The notes under the pieces were generated by a model. It was not told the origin of the DNA, made no database searches, and saw only the letters and a program-made list of their open reading frames with translations. A stretch of DNA of 64,000 nt from Phosphoribacter sp037045045 (lineage in GTDB: Bacteria > Actinomycetota > Actinomycetes > Actinomycetales > Dermatophilaceae), in assembly GCA_037045045.1 (NCBI GenBank), contig JBAOHL010000005.1:124001-188000 (forward strand), read 5' to 3'. Shown here piece after piece: positions 31,313 through 39,361 of the stretch (within the stretch, counting starts at the first letter, position 1; every line of letters begins with the position of its first letter). Both the position numbers and the translations under genes were made by a program.

Positions 31313-32389
31313 TCACGCCAGGCGCGCCTCGAAGAGCCCCCGGGCCGCGTCGTTGCGGCGGATGAGGTCCATCGCGTATGCCGCGTGCCCGGGCACGTAG
31401 CCGTTGCCGACGAGCATCCGCACGTCGGCGGCCAGGCCCTCGGCACCGAGGGCGGCGGCGCTGAACGAGGTCGCCATCGAGAAGAAGATGATCGTGCCAC
31501 CGGCGGCGGTGGCGAGGATGGCCGGCTGTTCGCACCCGGGGACATCGACGCAGACGACCGTGACGTCGCACGGCCCGCCGGCAGCCTCGAGCGCCTCGGG
31601 CAACCCGATCGGCGAGCGGGCATCGGCGACGACGACGTGGTCGGCCAGCCCGGTGTCGGCGAGCTGACCCGCCTCGGTCTCGGTGGGCACCACCGCGACG
31701 AGCCGACCGGCGCCGCTGTCGCGGGCCGCGGCCAGCGACAGCGATCCGGACTTGCCGGCGCCGCCGAGCACGAGCACGGCCGGGGCGACGTCACCCTGGT
31801 CGAGATGTTCCCGGACCACCCGCGCCACCAACGCCGGGGCCCCGCAGACGTCCATGACCATGAGCGACAGGCGCGGGTCGAGGTCCTCGGGGATGCGCGC
31901 CGCGATACTGCGACCGAAAAGGATCGCGTGCCCGGCCGCCGGCACCTGCTCGCCCAAGCCGTCCCACCGGGCCAGGCCGTCGGTGATCGCCAGCGGCGTG
32001 AGCGACAGCGAGACGAGGGTCGCGACCCGGTCCCCCACGGACAGGCCGAGGGGACTGTCCGGGCCGACCTGCTCGACGGTGCCGACGAGCATGCCGCCCG
32101 AGCCGGTCACCGGGTTCTGCATCTTGCCGCGCTCGGCGACGATGGCCAGGACGGCGTCCCGCACCCCCGCACCGTCGACGACCCCGTCCGGACCCCGGTG
32201 GGCCTCGGCGAGCTGACGGTAGGAGGCTGCGTCGAGGTTGAGCGTCTCGATGCCGATCCGGACCTCGTCGGGCCACACCTGCGGGCTGGGGTCGAGGCGC
32301 TGCGCCGCCTGGGGCAGCGCCAGGGCGGTCCCGTCGGGGGCCACGGGGGCCAGCACGCGGTGCATTCCGAATGGCGAAGATCTTCGCAT
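31313..32389 (-). CDS. kdd: L-erythro-3,5-diaminohexanoate dehydrogenase
   Basis: A 358-residue NAD-dependent dehydrogenase with a Rossmann loop LVLGGAGKSGSLSLAAARD. It would oxidise 3,5-diaminohexanoate, the product of the two aminomutases, to 5-amino-3-oxohexanoate with loss of ammonia. N-terminal SSPFGMHRVLAP and DGAGVRDAVLAIVAERGKMQN match the family. I choose ATG 32389 because homologs carry residues before the G-x-HRV motif; then the palindrome GCGAAGATCTTCGC lies in codons 2-6. ATG 32365 is an alternative that would leave the palindrome upstream. Confidence 0.9.
   Translation of the reverse strand: MRRSSPFGMHRVLAPVAPDGTALALPQAAQRLDPSPQVWPDEVRIGIETLNLDAASYRQLAEAHRGPDGVVDGAGVRDAVLAIVAERGKMQNPVTGSGGMLVGTVEQVGPDSPLGLSVGDRVATLVSLSLTPLAITDGLARWDGLGEQVPAAGHAILFGRSIAARIPEDLDPRLSLMVMDVCGAPALVARVVREHLDQGDVAPAVLVLGGAGKSGSLSLAAARDSGAGRLVAVVPTETEAGQLADTGLADHVVVADARSPIGLPEALEAAGGPCDVTVVCVDVPGCEQPAILATAAGGTIIFFSMATSFSAAALGAEGLAADVRMLVGNGYVPGHAAYAMDLIRRNDAARGLFEARLA
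32374..32387. promoter_or_regulatory. Perfect palindrome GCGAAGATCTTCGC at the kdd start
   Basis: A 14-bp perfect palindrome overlapping the first codons of kdd, with the same AGATCT core as three other sites in the lysine cluster. Protein bound here would block kdd expression directly. Confidence 0.65.
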
Positions 32390-32433
32390 TTTCGCCTCTC
32401 AGCCGTCGAATCTTTCGTTGATGATCCATTTCA

Positions 32434-32454
32434 CCACAGATCTTCACGTATACT
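32434..32454 (+). promoter_or_regulatory. kamA promoter with overlapping AGATCT site
   Basis: TATACT at 32449-32454 is a good -10 box ending seven bases before the kamA GTG, which points to a leaderless transcript. CCACAGATCTTCACG (32434-32448) sits directly in front of the -10 box, where a repressor would compete with RNA polymerase. Confidence 0.6.
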
Positions 32455-32461
32455 GGCCGAT

Positions 32462-33913
32462 GTGACGACGATCGAGCAGCCCTACGTCTACCGCCAGCGC
32501 GAGCTCGTCGAGCCGGATTGGACTCGACTGCCCGGGTGGGCGGCCGTCACGGCCGCCCAGTGGGCCGACGTGCAGTGGCAGCGCGCCCACTGCGTGAAGA
32601 ACGTCCGTCAACTTCGCGAGGTCATGGGCGACCTGCTCACCGACGACTTCTACGCCGACCTCGAACGCGACCAGCGTGAGCGCGCGACGATGTCGATGCT
32701 CGTCCCGCCGCAGATGCTCAACACCATGGTGCCGTGCACCGACGAGGCGATGCCGTCCGGTGCGGACCGCGCGGCGGCATACACCCGCGCCTTCTACGCC
32801 GACCCGGTGCGCCGCTACATGCTCCCGGTGTTCTCCGACCGTCGAGTCGACTGGCCGAGCCACCCCCGGGCCAGTCGCGACTCGCTGCACGAGCAGGACA
32901 TGTGGGCCGTCGAGGGACTCACTCACCGGTATCCGACGAAGGTCCTCGCCGAGTTGCTCGCGACCTGCCCGCAGTACTGCGGGCACTGCACCCGGATGGA
33001 CCTCGTCGGCAACTCCACCCCCCAGGTGGCCAAGCTGCGCTTCGACACCAAGCCGGTCGACCGGCACACCGCGATGCTTGACTACCTTCGCGCCACCCCG
33101 TCGGTGCGCGACGTCGTCGTCTCCGGCGGCGACGTCGCCAACCTCCCGTGGCGCACCCTCGAGGCGTTCCTCACCCGGCTGCTGGAGATCGACAGCATTC
33201 GCGACGTCCGCTTGGCGACCAAGGCCCTGATGGCCCTGCCGCAGCACTGGCTGGCCCCCGACGTCGTCGACGGGGTCGGCCGGGTCGCCGAGCTGGCCCG
33301 CCAGCGGGGCGTGCACCTGGCCATCCACACCCACGTCAACCACGCCAACTCGGTGACCCCCCTGGTCGCCGAGGCGGCCCGCACGATGATGTCGGCCGGG
33401 CTGTTCACCATCCGCAACCAGGGCGTGCTCATGCGCGGTGTCAACGACTCCCCGCGGGCGCTGCTGGACCTGTGCTTCGCCCTGCAGGACAACGCGGCGA
33501 TCACGCCGTACTACTTCTACATGTGCGACATGATCCCGTTCAGCGAGCACTGGCGGCTCTCGCTCGCCGAGGCGCAGGACCTGCAGCACGCCATCATGGG
33601 CTACCTGCCCGGCTTCGCCACTCCGCGTATCGTGTGCGACGTGCCGCTCGTGGGGAAGCGTTGGGTGCACCAGGCCGAGGACTACGACACAGAGCGTGGC
33701 GTGTCGACCTGGCGCAAGAACTACCGCACGTCCCTGGACGCCGGCGATCCCGACGCCCTCGCGCGGGTGCACGCCTACTACGACCCGATCTACACCCTGC
33801 CCGAGTCGGGCCAACAGTGGTGGCGCGAGACCACCGACCTCATGTCCCACCACGCCGCCGCCCTGGAGGCGGCCGCCTCCAGTCGGCTGGCATCGGTCGC
33901 GCAGCTCGTCTGA
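32462..33913 (+). CDS. kamA: L-lysine 2,3-aminomutase
   Basis: A 483-residue radical SAM, PLP-dependent aminomutase making L-beta-lysine from L-lysine. The cluster-binding motif C169-PQY-C173-GH-C176 is intact; VRDVVVSGGDVANLPWRTLE is the SAM-binding region and LVGKRWVHQ near residue 400 the likely PLP-lysine segment. GTG 32462 has no ribosome site and lies seven bases after TATACT, so leaderless translation is likely. It is divergent from kdd with shared AGATCT-type sites. An inverted pair of the GTATGCCG repeat follows as terminator. Related glutamate 2,3-aminomutases are excluded mainly by context. Confidence 0.92.
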   Translation: MTTIEQPYVYRQRELVEPDWTRLPGWAAVTAAQWADVQWQRAHCVKNVRQLREVMGDLLTDDFYADLERDQRERATMSMLVPPQMLNTMVPCTDEAMPSGADRAAAYTRAFYADPVRRYMLPVFSDRRVDWPSHPRASRDSLHEQDMWAVEGLTHRYPTKVLAELLATCPQYCGHCTRMDLVGNSTPQVAKLRFDTKPVDRHTAMLDYLRATPSVRDVVVSGGDVANLPWRTLEAFLTRLLEIDSIRDVRLATKALMALPQHWLAPDVVDGVGRVAELARQRGVHLAIHTHVNHANSVTPLVAEAARTMMSAGLFTIRNQGVLMRGVNDSPRALLDLCFALQDNAAITPYYFYMCDMIPFSEHWRLSLAEAQDLQHAIMGYLPGFATPRIVCDVPLVGKRWVHQAEDYDTERGVSTWRKNYRTSLDAGDPDALARVHAYYDPIYTLPESGQQWWRETTDLMSHHAAALEAAASSRLASVAQLV

Positions 33914-33931
33914 CGCGTCCGGCCGGCCCCG

Positions 33932-33969
33932 GTATGCCGTGCCTCGCCCCCCTGCCCGGCACGGCATAC
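33932..33969 (+). terminator. Hairpin after kamA built from two GTATGCCG repeats
   Basis: GTATGCCGTGCC (33932-33943) pairs perfectly with GGCACGGCATAC (33958-33969), a 12-bp stem with a 14-base loop, 19 bases after the kamA stop. It lacks a T-run, as is common for actinobacterial terminators. Inverted pairs of uptake sequences serve the same role in Neisseria and Haemophilus. Confidence 0.7.
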
Positions 33970-34044
33970 ACGGGGCCTGCGGCCGGGTGTCCGAGCCTCG
34001 GCCGGGCGCCTGGTCACCGCTGCGGGTGGTCCTAGTCTGAGCGG

Positions 34045-35301
34045 ATGCAGCCCACCGCGACGGCTCCCCGAGCCGGGCCGTCGATGGTCGTCCTGCTGGC
34101 CTGCCTGACGATGATCGGCCCGTTCACCGTCGACACGCCCTTTCCCGCCTTCGTCGCGATCGCCGGCGAATTCGGCGTCGACGCCCTCGTCATGCAGCAG
34201 ACGGTGAGCATCTACCTGCTCGCCGTCGGACTGATGAGCCTGTTCCACGGGCCGGTGTCCGACGCCGTGGGCCGCAAGCCCGTCATCCTCACCGGGATGC
34301 TCGTGTTCGTCGCCGCGTCGGTGCTGTGCGCCCTGGCGCCGTCGATGGGCTGGCTGCTGGCGGGACGAGTGGTCCAGGGGCTGAGCGTCGGCGCGGGCAT
34401 GATCGTCGGGCGCACGGTCGTCCGCGACGTCATCGACGGCGAGGCCGCGCAGCGGGCGATGTCGCAGATCTCGATGATCTTCGGGCTGGCTCCGGCTGCC
34501 GCGCCCATCGTCGGCGGCTGGCTCGTCGGTGTCGGCTCCTGGCGGGCGATCTTCTGGTTCCTCGCCGGGTTCGGTCTCCTGCTGGTCCTGCTCACGGCGG
34601 TCATGCTCCGCGAGACCCATCCCCCGGCCCGACGCACGCCGTTCCGACCCGGTCCGCTCCTGCACGCCCTCCTCGACGCGGCCCGCGACCCCGACATCGG
34701 ACGCCTCGCGGCGGCCTCGGCGCTCAACTTCGGCGCCCTGTTCACGTATATCTCCGCCGCCCCGGCGATCGTCATGGACCTGCTCGGGTTGGGCCCGGGC
34801 GACTTCGGGGCGCTGTTCGTTCCCTCGGTGCTGGCCATGGTCTTCGGGTCCTACCTCACCGGCCGGCTCGCCGGCCGGATCAGCGCCGGGCGCTTCCTCA
34901 CCCTCGGCTTCGCCGTCGCCACGGTCGGCGGGCTGGCCCACCTCGCCCTGCTCGCCGGGTTCGGGGGGCCCCGACTGTTCTCTGCCATCGTCGGGCAGTC
35001 GCTCACCGCCTTCGGCATCGCCGTGGTCTTCCCGATCCTCACCCTTGCCCTCCTCGATCGGCGCCCGAGGAACCGCGGCACGGTGTCCTCGTTGCAGTCC
35101 GTGACGAACATGCTCCTCAACGCCCTCGTCGCGGGCCTCATCGTCCCGCTCGTCGCCCACTCGATGACGCTGCTCGCCCTGATCGCCCTATGTCTGACCC
35201 TCGGAGCCTGGGCCTTCTGGGTGTGGCAGGACCGGGTGGGTTCCGGAACGCTCGCCGTCCCTGGGGACCCGGAGACCCTGGAACCCACCGACCGGATGTA
35301 G
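34045..35301 (+). CDS. MFS transporter, Bcr/CflA (drug resistance) type
   Basis: A 418-residue transporter with about 12 membrane helices. PAFVAIAGEFGVDALVMQQT, the loop FHGPVSDAVGRKPVILTGM (MFS motif A) and GRTVVRDVIDGEAAQRAMS (typical of Bcr/CflA) are visible. Substrates of the family are drugs such as bicyclomycin, or amino acids. It follows kamA but has a separate terminator before it, so a link to lysine transport is only possible. Between 35302 and 35436 no other feature is seen. Confidence 0.85.
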   Translation: MQPTATAPRAGPSMVVLLACLTMIGPFTVDTPFPAFVAIAGEFGVDALVMQQTVSIYLLAVGLMSLFHGPVSDAVGRKPVILTGMLVFVAASVLCALAPSMGWLLAGRVVQGLSVGAGMIVGRTVVRDVIDGEAAQRAMSQISMIFGLAPAAAPIVGGWLVGVGSWRAIFWFLAGFGLLLVLLTAVMLRETHPPARRTPFRPGPLLHALLDAARDPDIGRLAAASALNFGALFTYISAAPAIVMDLLGLGPGDFGALFVPSVLAMVFGSYLTGRLAGRISAGRFLTLGFAVATVGGLAHLALLAGFGGPRLFSAIVGQSLTAFGIAVVFPILTLALLDRRPRNRGTVSSLQSVTNMLLNALVAGLIVPLVAHSMTLLALIALCLTLGAWAFWVWQDRVGSGTLAVPGDPETLEPTDRM

Positions 35302-35436
35302 GCCGTCGAACCCCGGCCGGGCGAGCCGGGCTGGTCCGAACTCGTCCGGGCGGGTCCGGGGGCGCCGCGTCCGAGGCAAGTCCCGGCCCACCGAGGGTCC
35401 CGTGAGACGATTCGCCGCGAGGAGGGAGTACCTGCT

Positions 35437-36795
35437 GTGAGCACATCCGAGCCGACACCCGAGCCGACCGACGCCCCGACCCGGGCGGCCCGACGCAGCC
35501 ACCTGCGGCGCCGGCACCTGTTGCGCCGAGCACTGGCCGCCTTGCTGACCGTCCTCGTCGTCCTCGTCGGATTCGTGGCCTTCCAGGTGTGGTCCTTCAA
35601 CCGCAACCTGGTGCGTTCCAACGCACTGGACGGCATCGGCGACCCGTCGGCCACGGTCACCGATGCCGCCCCCGGACAAGACCTCAACATCCTCGTCATG
35701 GGCCTCGACTCGCGTCTCGACGTCCATGGCCACCCCTTGCCGGCCGACCTCTACGAGGCGCTCAACGCCGGCGACCAGACCGACGGCGGGATGAACTCGA
35801 ACGTCCTCATGGTCTTCCACGTTCCCGGGGACGGCCGACGGGCGACCGCGGTGTCGATCCCCCGGGACGACCAGGTGGCCCTGGCCGGCTGCCCGCTCAA
35901 ACAGTGCGAGGGCAAGGTCAAGCAGGCGTACGGCCTCGGCTTCGAGGCCGAGCGACAGCGGCTGGTCGCCCAAGGGGGCCACAGCGACCAGGAGGTCCAC
36001 GACCTGGCCCGCGATGCCGGGCGGCGGGCCCAGATCGCCACCGTGCAGCAGTTCCTCGGCATCACCATCAACCACTTCGTCGAAGTGACGATGGCCGCCT
36101 TCTACGAAGTGGCCCAGACGGTCCAGCCGATCACCGTCTGCCTCAAACAGGACACCCACGACCCGTTCTCCGGCGCCGACTTCAAGGCCGGCGAGCAGCA
36201 GATCAGCGCCGCCCAGGCGGTGTCCTTCGTGCGCCAACGCCGCGACCCCAACCACCCGGACTTCACCGATCTGGATCGCGGTCGACGCCAGCAGGCCTTC
36301 ATCATCTCGTTGCTTTCCCAGCTGCGTCAGGCGCAGACGTTCGGCAACCCCGCCCGAGTCAGGGACCTGCTCGACGTGGGGACGCGCAATGCCGTGGTCG
36401 ACAGCCGGCTGGACCTGATCTCGTTCGTCGGCAAGGCCCGGGACATGGCCGGCGGCAACCTCACCTTCTACACCCTGCCCATCGAGGGCTTCGGCAAGAA
36501 CCGCTACGGCGAGGACGTCAACCTCGTCAACGTGCCCAAGATCAAGGCGACCGTCGCGTCGCTGTTCGCCCCGCCGGGACCCTCGGGCACGTCGGCCGCT
36601 CCGACGCCGAGCCCCGCGTCCTCGACGCCCACTGCCGGGTCGTCCTCGGGGCGCTCGTCGACGTCGGGGCGAGCAGCCACCCCGGCCCCGACGCCCGTAC
36701 CCACGCCAGTCGACGCCACGGGGGGCGGCAAGGCAGGGCCGGCGGTCACGGACCTCACCGAGCTGTCCAGCGGCGGGGTCCCGTGCGTCAAGTGA
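35437..36795 (+). CDS. LytR-CpsA-Psr (LCP) family cell-wall ligase
   Basis: A 452-residue LCP protein, which attaches glycopolymers to peptidoglycan from lipid-linked donors. A cytoplasmic basic start, a single membrane helix at about 28-50 (ALLTVLVVLVGFVAF) and the extracellular LCP domain follow (LNILVMGLDSRLDVHG, NVLMVFHVPGDGRRATAVSI with the Arg/Asp lipid-phosphate contacts, FVRQRRDPNHPDFTDLDRG). The last 90 residues are a Ser/Pro/Thr-rich wall-spanning tail ending in CVK. GTG 35437 has GGAGGGAG upstream. Confidence 0.9.
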   Translation: MSTSEPTPEPTDAPTRAARRSHLRRRHLLRRALAALLTVLVVLVGFVAFQVWSFNRNLVRSNALDGIGDPSATVTDAAPGQDLNILVMGLDSRLDVHGHPLPADLYEALNAGDQTDGGMNSNVLMVFHVPGDGRRATAVSIPRDDQVALAGCPLKQCEGKVKQAYGLGFEAERQRLVAQGGHSDQEVHDLARDAGRRAQIATVQQFLGITINHFVEVTMAAFYEVAQTVQPITVCLKQDTHDPFSGADFKAGEQQISAAQAVSFVRQRRDPNHPDFTDLDRGRRQQAFIISLLSQLRQAQTFGNPARVRDLLDVGTRNAVVDSRLDLISFVGKARDMAGGNLTFYTLPIEGFGKNRYGEDVNLVNVPKIKATVASLFAPPGPSGTSAAPTPSPASSTPTAGSSSGRSSTSGRAATPAPTPVPTPVDATGGGKAGPAVTDLTELSSGGVPCVK

Positions 36796-36872
36796 CCCGA
36801 AGCGACCCCGCACATGGGCGCCACCCGGAACGCGCGGCATCCCCGTCCTAGGGTCGGGTCGGTGCTCCTCGG

Positions 36873-37328
36873 TCAGTGCCCGTCCGAGGCTGCGTCGACC
36901 GGACGGCCCTCCCACGGAGTGGACAGCACGACGGTCGTGCGGGTCTGCACGTGGGCCACGCTGCGGATCCGCCCGATGAGGTCCTCGAGCTGGCTCGGGG
37001 TGGCCACCCGCACCAGCGCGACGTAGTTGAAGTCGCCGGCGACCGAGTAGCAGGCCTCGATCTCAGTGAACCCGCCGATCCGGTCCGGGATGTCGTCCGG
37101 AGCGGCCGGGTCCAGCGGGAGCATCGAGACGAAGGCGGTGAGCGGGAGACCGAGCGAATCGGCGTCGACGACCGCGCGGTAGCCGCGGACCACCCCGCGC
37201 TCTTCCAGCCGCCGGACCCGCTGGTGGACCGCGGACGTCGACATCCCCATAGCCTTGCCGAGGTCCGTGTAGCTCATCCGGCCGTCGCTGACGAGCAGGC
37301 TCACGAGTCGCCGGTCCATCTTCTCCAT
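36873..37328 (-). CDS. Lrp/AsnC-family regulator
   Basis: A 151-residue Lrp/AsnC protein: N-terminal helix-turn-helix (YTDLGKAMGMSTSAVHQRV) and C-terminal RAM ligand domain (IEACYSVAGDFNYVALVRV). Members sense amino acids. It lies about 3 kb from the lysine aminomutase cluster and is a conceivable candidate for binding its AGATCT sites, though nothing proves it. ATG 37328 is convergent with the LCP gene and divergent from the exonuclease gene. Confidence 0.88.
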   Translation of the reverse strand: MEKMDRRLVSLLVSDGRMSYTDLGKAMGMSTSAVHQRVRRLEERGVVRGYRAVVDADSLGLPLTAFVSMLPLDPAAPDDIPDRIGGFTEIEACYSVAGDFNYVALVRVATPSQLEDLIGRIRSVAHVQTRTTVVLSTPWEGRPVDAASDGH

Positions 37329-37395
37329 CCGCCCAGCCTACGCAGCGCGCCCGTCGTGAGTCCCGCGGCTTCCCAGGACCTGGGACGATGTCTCC

Positions 37396-38343
37396 GTGAC
37401 CGCGCCGAGGCTGATGCTCGTGGACTCCGCCAGCCTGTACTTCCGGGCCTTTTTCGGTGTGCCCGATGCGCGTGATTCGCCAGTTCTGCCGCCCACCAAC
37501 GCGGTCCGCGGCTTCCTCGACATGGTGGCCACCCTCGTCGAACGCCACCGTCCCACCCACCTCGCGGCCTGCTGGGACAACGACTGGCGTCCAGCCTTTC
37601 GGGTCGCGGCGATCCCGTCGTACAAGGCTCATCGGGTGATCGAGGGCGCCGACCTCGGTGCGGACGGGGCGGCTCCCGAACAGATCCCCGAGGGACTCGG
37701 CCCCCAGGTGCCGGTCATCGCCGCCGCGCTGTCCGCCCTGGGGCTGGCCCGGGTCGGTGTCGACGGGTTCGAGGCCGACGACGTCATCGGCGCCCTCGCG
37801 GTGCGCTACCGCGGCGAGTACGCCGTGGACGTCGTCACCGGTGACCGCGACCTGTTCCAGCTCGTCGACGACGACCGTCGAGTCCGGGTCCTCTACACGG
37901 CGCGAGGGGGGGTCCGGGACGCCGACCTCGTCGACCAGGCCTACCTGCAAGCCCGGTATGCCGTGCCGACCGGTGCGCGGTACGCCGACCTCGCCGTGCT
38001 GCGGGGAGACGCCTCCGACGGGTTGCCCGGAGTGAGTGGGATCGGGGAGAAGACCGCGGCGCGGCTGTTGGCTCAGTACGGCGACCTCGACGGGCTACGA
38101 CAGGCGCTCGATGACGGCGACCCCCGGCTGACCGGTGCGGTCCGCGCCCGCCTCGTCGCCGGTGCGGCATACCTCGACGTCGCTCCCGCGGTCGTGCGGG
38201 TCGCCGTCGACGCGCCGGTGCCCGACCTGGACTTGAGCCTGCCCACCGAGGTTGCCGACCCGGCCGCCCTGAGCCGGCTCGCGGTGGAGTACGGGCTCAC
38301 CGGGCCGCTGAACAGGGTCCTGTCCGCCCTGCGGCTGGGCTGA
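37396..38343 (+). CDS. 5'-3' exonuclease (Pol I N-terminal domain type)
   Basis: A 315-residue stand-alone FEN-like 5' nuclease. Metal-binding acidic residues appear in LMLVDSASLYFRAFFG, GFEADDVIGALA and VVTGDRDLFQLVDD, and the helix-3-turn-helix is SGIGEKTAARLLAQYGDLDG. It would remove flaps or RNA primers alongside DNA polymerase I. GTG 37396 has little ribosome site; the gene starts 67 bases from the Lrp start, in a divergent arrangement. The patatin gene follows 10 bases after its stop. Confidence 0.9.
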   Translation: MTAPRLMLVDSASLYFRAFFGVPDARDSPVLPPTNAVRGFLDMVATLVERHRPTHLAACWDNDWRPAFRVAAIPSYKAHRVIEGADLGADGAAPEQIPEGLGPQVPVIAAALSALGLARVGVDGFEADDVIGALAVRYRGEYAVDVVTGDRDLFQLVDDDRRVRVLYTARGGVRDADLVDQAYLQARYAVPTGARYADLAVLRGDASDGLPGVSGIGEKTAARLLAQYGDLDGLRQALDDGDPRLTGAVRARLVAGAAYLDVAPAVVRVAVDAPVPDLDLSLPTEVADPAALSRLAVEYGLTGPLNRVLSALRLG

Positions 38344-38353
38344 GGAGGCGGGC

Positions 38354-39316
38354 ATGAGCGCACGGGCCATCGTTCTCGGCAGCGGCGGGCTCACCGGCCT
38401 GGCCTGGGAGGTCGGCGTCCTGCACGGGCTAAGCCGGCGGGGCTGGGACGTCGAGCGCTTCGATGTGGCCGTCGGGTCCTCGGCGGGGTCCTTCGTCGGC
38501 GCGTGGGTGCAGGCCGGCGCGTTCGAGCAGCTGTACGCCCTCGAACGCGAGCGCGACCCGCTCGAGGCATCGGAGCGGTTGCACCATGCCATGCACAACG
38601 CTCTCGTGCCGGCGCTGCGGCTGGCCCGCGACCGCGTCTTGCCCCCGGCGCCGTGGCTCTGGACGGCCGGGGTCACCGCCTCGGCGCTGCTGCGGCGGAC
38701 CATTCGCGAGGGGCCCAAGGGGGCCCGCGCGGCTGCGCCGGCCATTCACACCCTCCGTGGGGGAGGATCGTTCTCGGACCGCCAGATGCTCGCCCTCGGC
38801 CAGGTGGCCACCGCGATGAAACCCCGCCCGCACCGGGGACACCACTTCTGGAGCGATCGACTCGGCCCGATTCAGGACTGGCCGGACCGTCACCTCGTCG
38901 TCACGGCCGTGGACATCCACGACGGGTCCCGAGTGCTCTACGACGGCTCGTGCGGGGTGCCGCTGTCGGAGGCCATCGCCGGCAGCACGGCGGTGCCCAT
39001 CATCGTCAAACCGGTCCAGATCGGGGCACGGACGGTCATGGACGGAGGGTTGTTCACCGCGGCCAACGTCGACCTCGTCGCGGAGGTGCTCCCCGAGGTG
39101 GAGCAGGTGCTCGTCGTCGCGCCCACCGACCGGGGGGAACTCGCCGGCCAGGTCGCGGCGCTGCGGCGGGCCGGGGTGCGCGTGACCGTGGTGCGCCCGA
39201 GCGACCGTGAGTCGGTGCTCGGCCGAGGCGTCGACATGCTCGATCCCTATCGTGCCGCCGCGAGCCTGCGCCAGGGCGAATGGGACGCCGCCACGGTCGG
39301 CCAGCCGCCCCGCTGA
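38354..39316 (+). CDS. Patatin-like phospholipase
   Basis: A 320-residue patatin-family lipid hydrolase. The nucleophile serine is in VGSSAGSFVGAW (G-x-S-x-G), the oxyanion loop in VLGSGGLTGLAWEVGVLHGL and the catalytic aspartate in VMDGGLFTAANVDLV (D-G-G). The oxyanion loop has L-T where many members have R-G. The central part contains a helical insertion. ATG 38354 lies 10 bases after the exonuclease stop, preceded by GAGGAGG. No signal peptide. Confidence 0.87.
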   Translation: MSARAIVLGSGGLTGLAWEVGVLHGLSRRGWDVERFDVAVGSSAGSFVGAWVQAGAFEQLYALERERDPLEASERLHHAMHNALVPALRLARDRVLPPAPWLWTAGVTASALLRRTIREGPKGARAAAPAIHTLRGGGSFSDRQMLALGQVATAMKPRPHRGHHFWSDRLGPIQDWPDRHLVVTAVDIHDGSRVLYDGSCGVPLSEAIAGSTAVPIIVKPVQIGARTVMDGGLFTAANVDLVAEVLPEVEQVLVVAPTDRGELAGQVAALRRAGVRVTVVRPSDRESVLGRGVDMLDPYRAAASLRQGEWDAATVGQPPR

Positions 39317-39361
39317 TCCTCCGGGCTGCCCGCCCCCGGCCGCACGCCACCGCGCCCGGGG

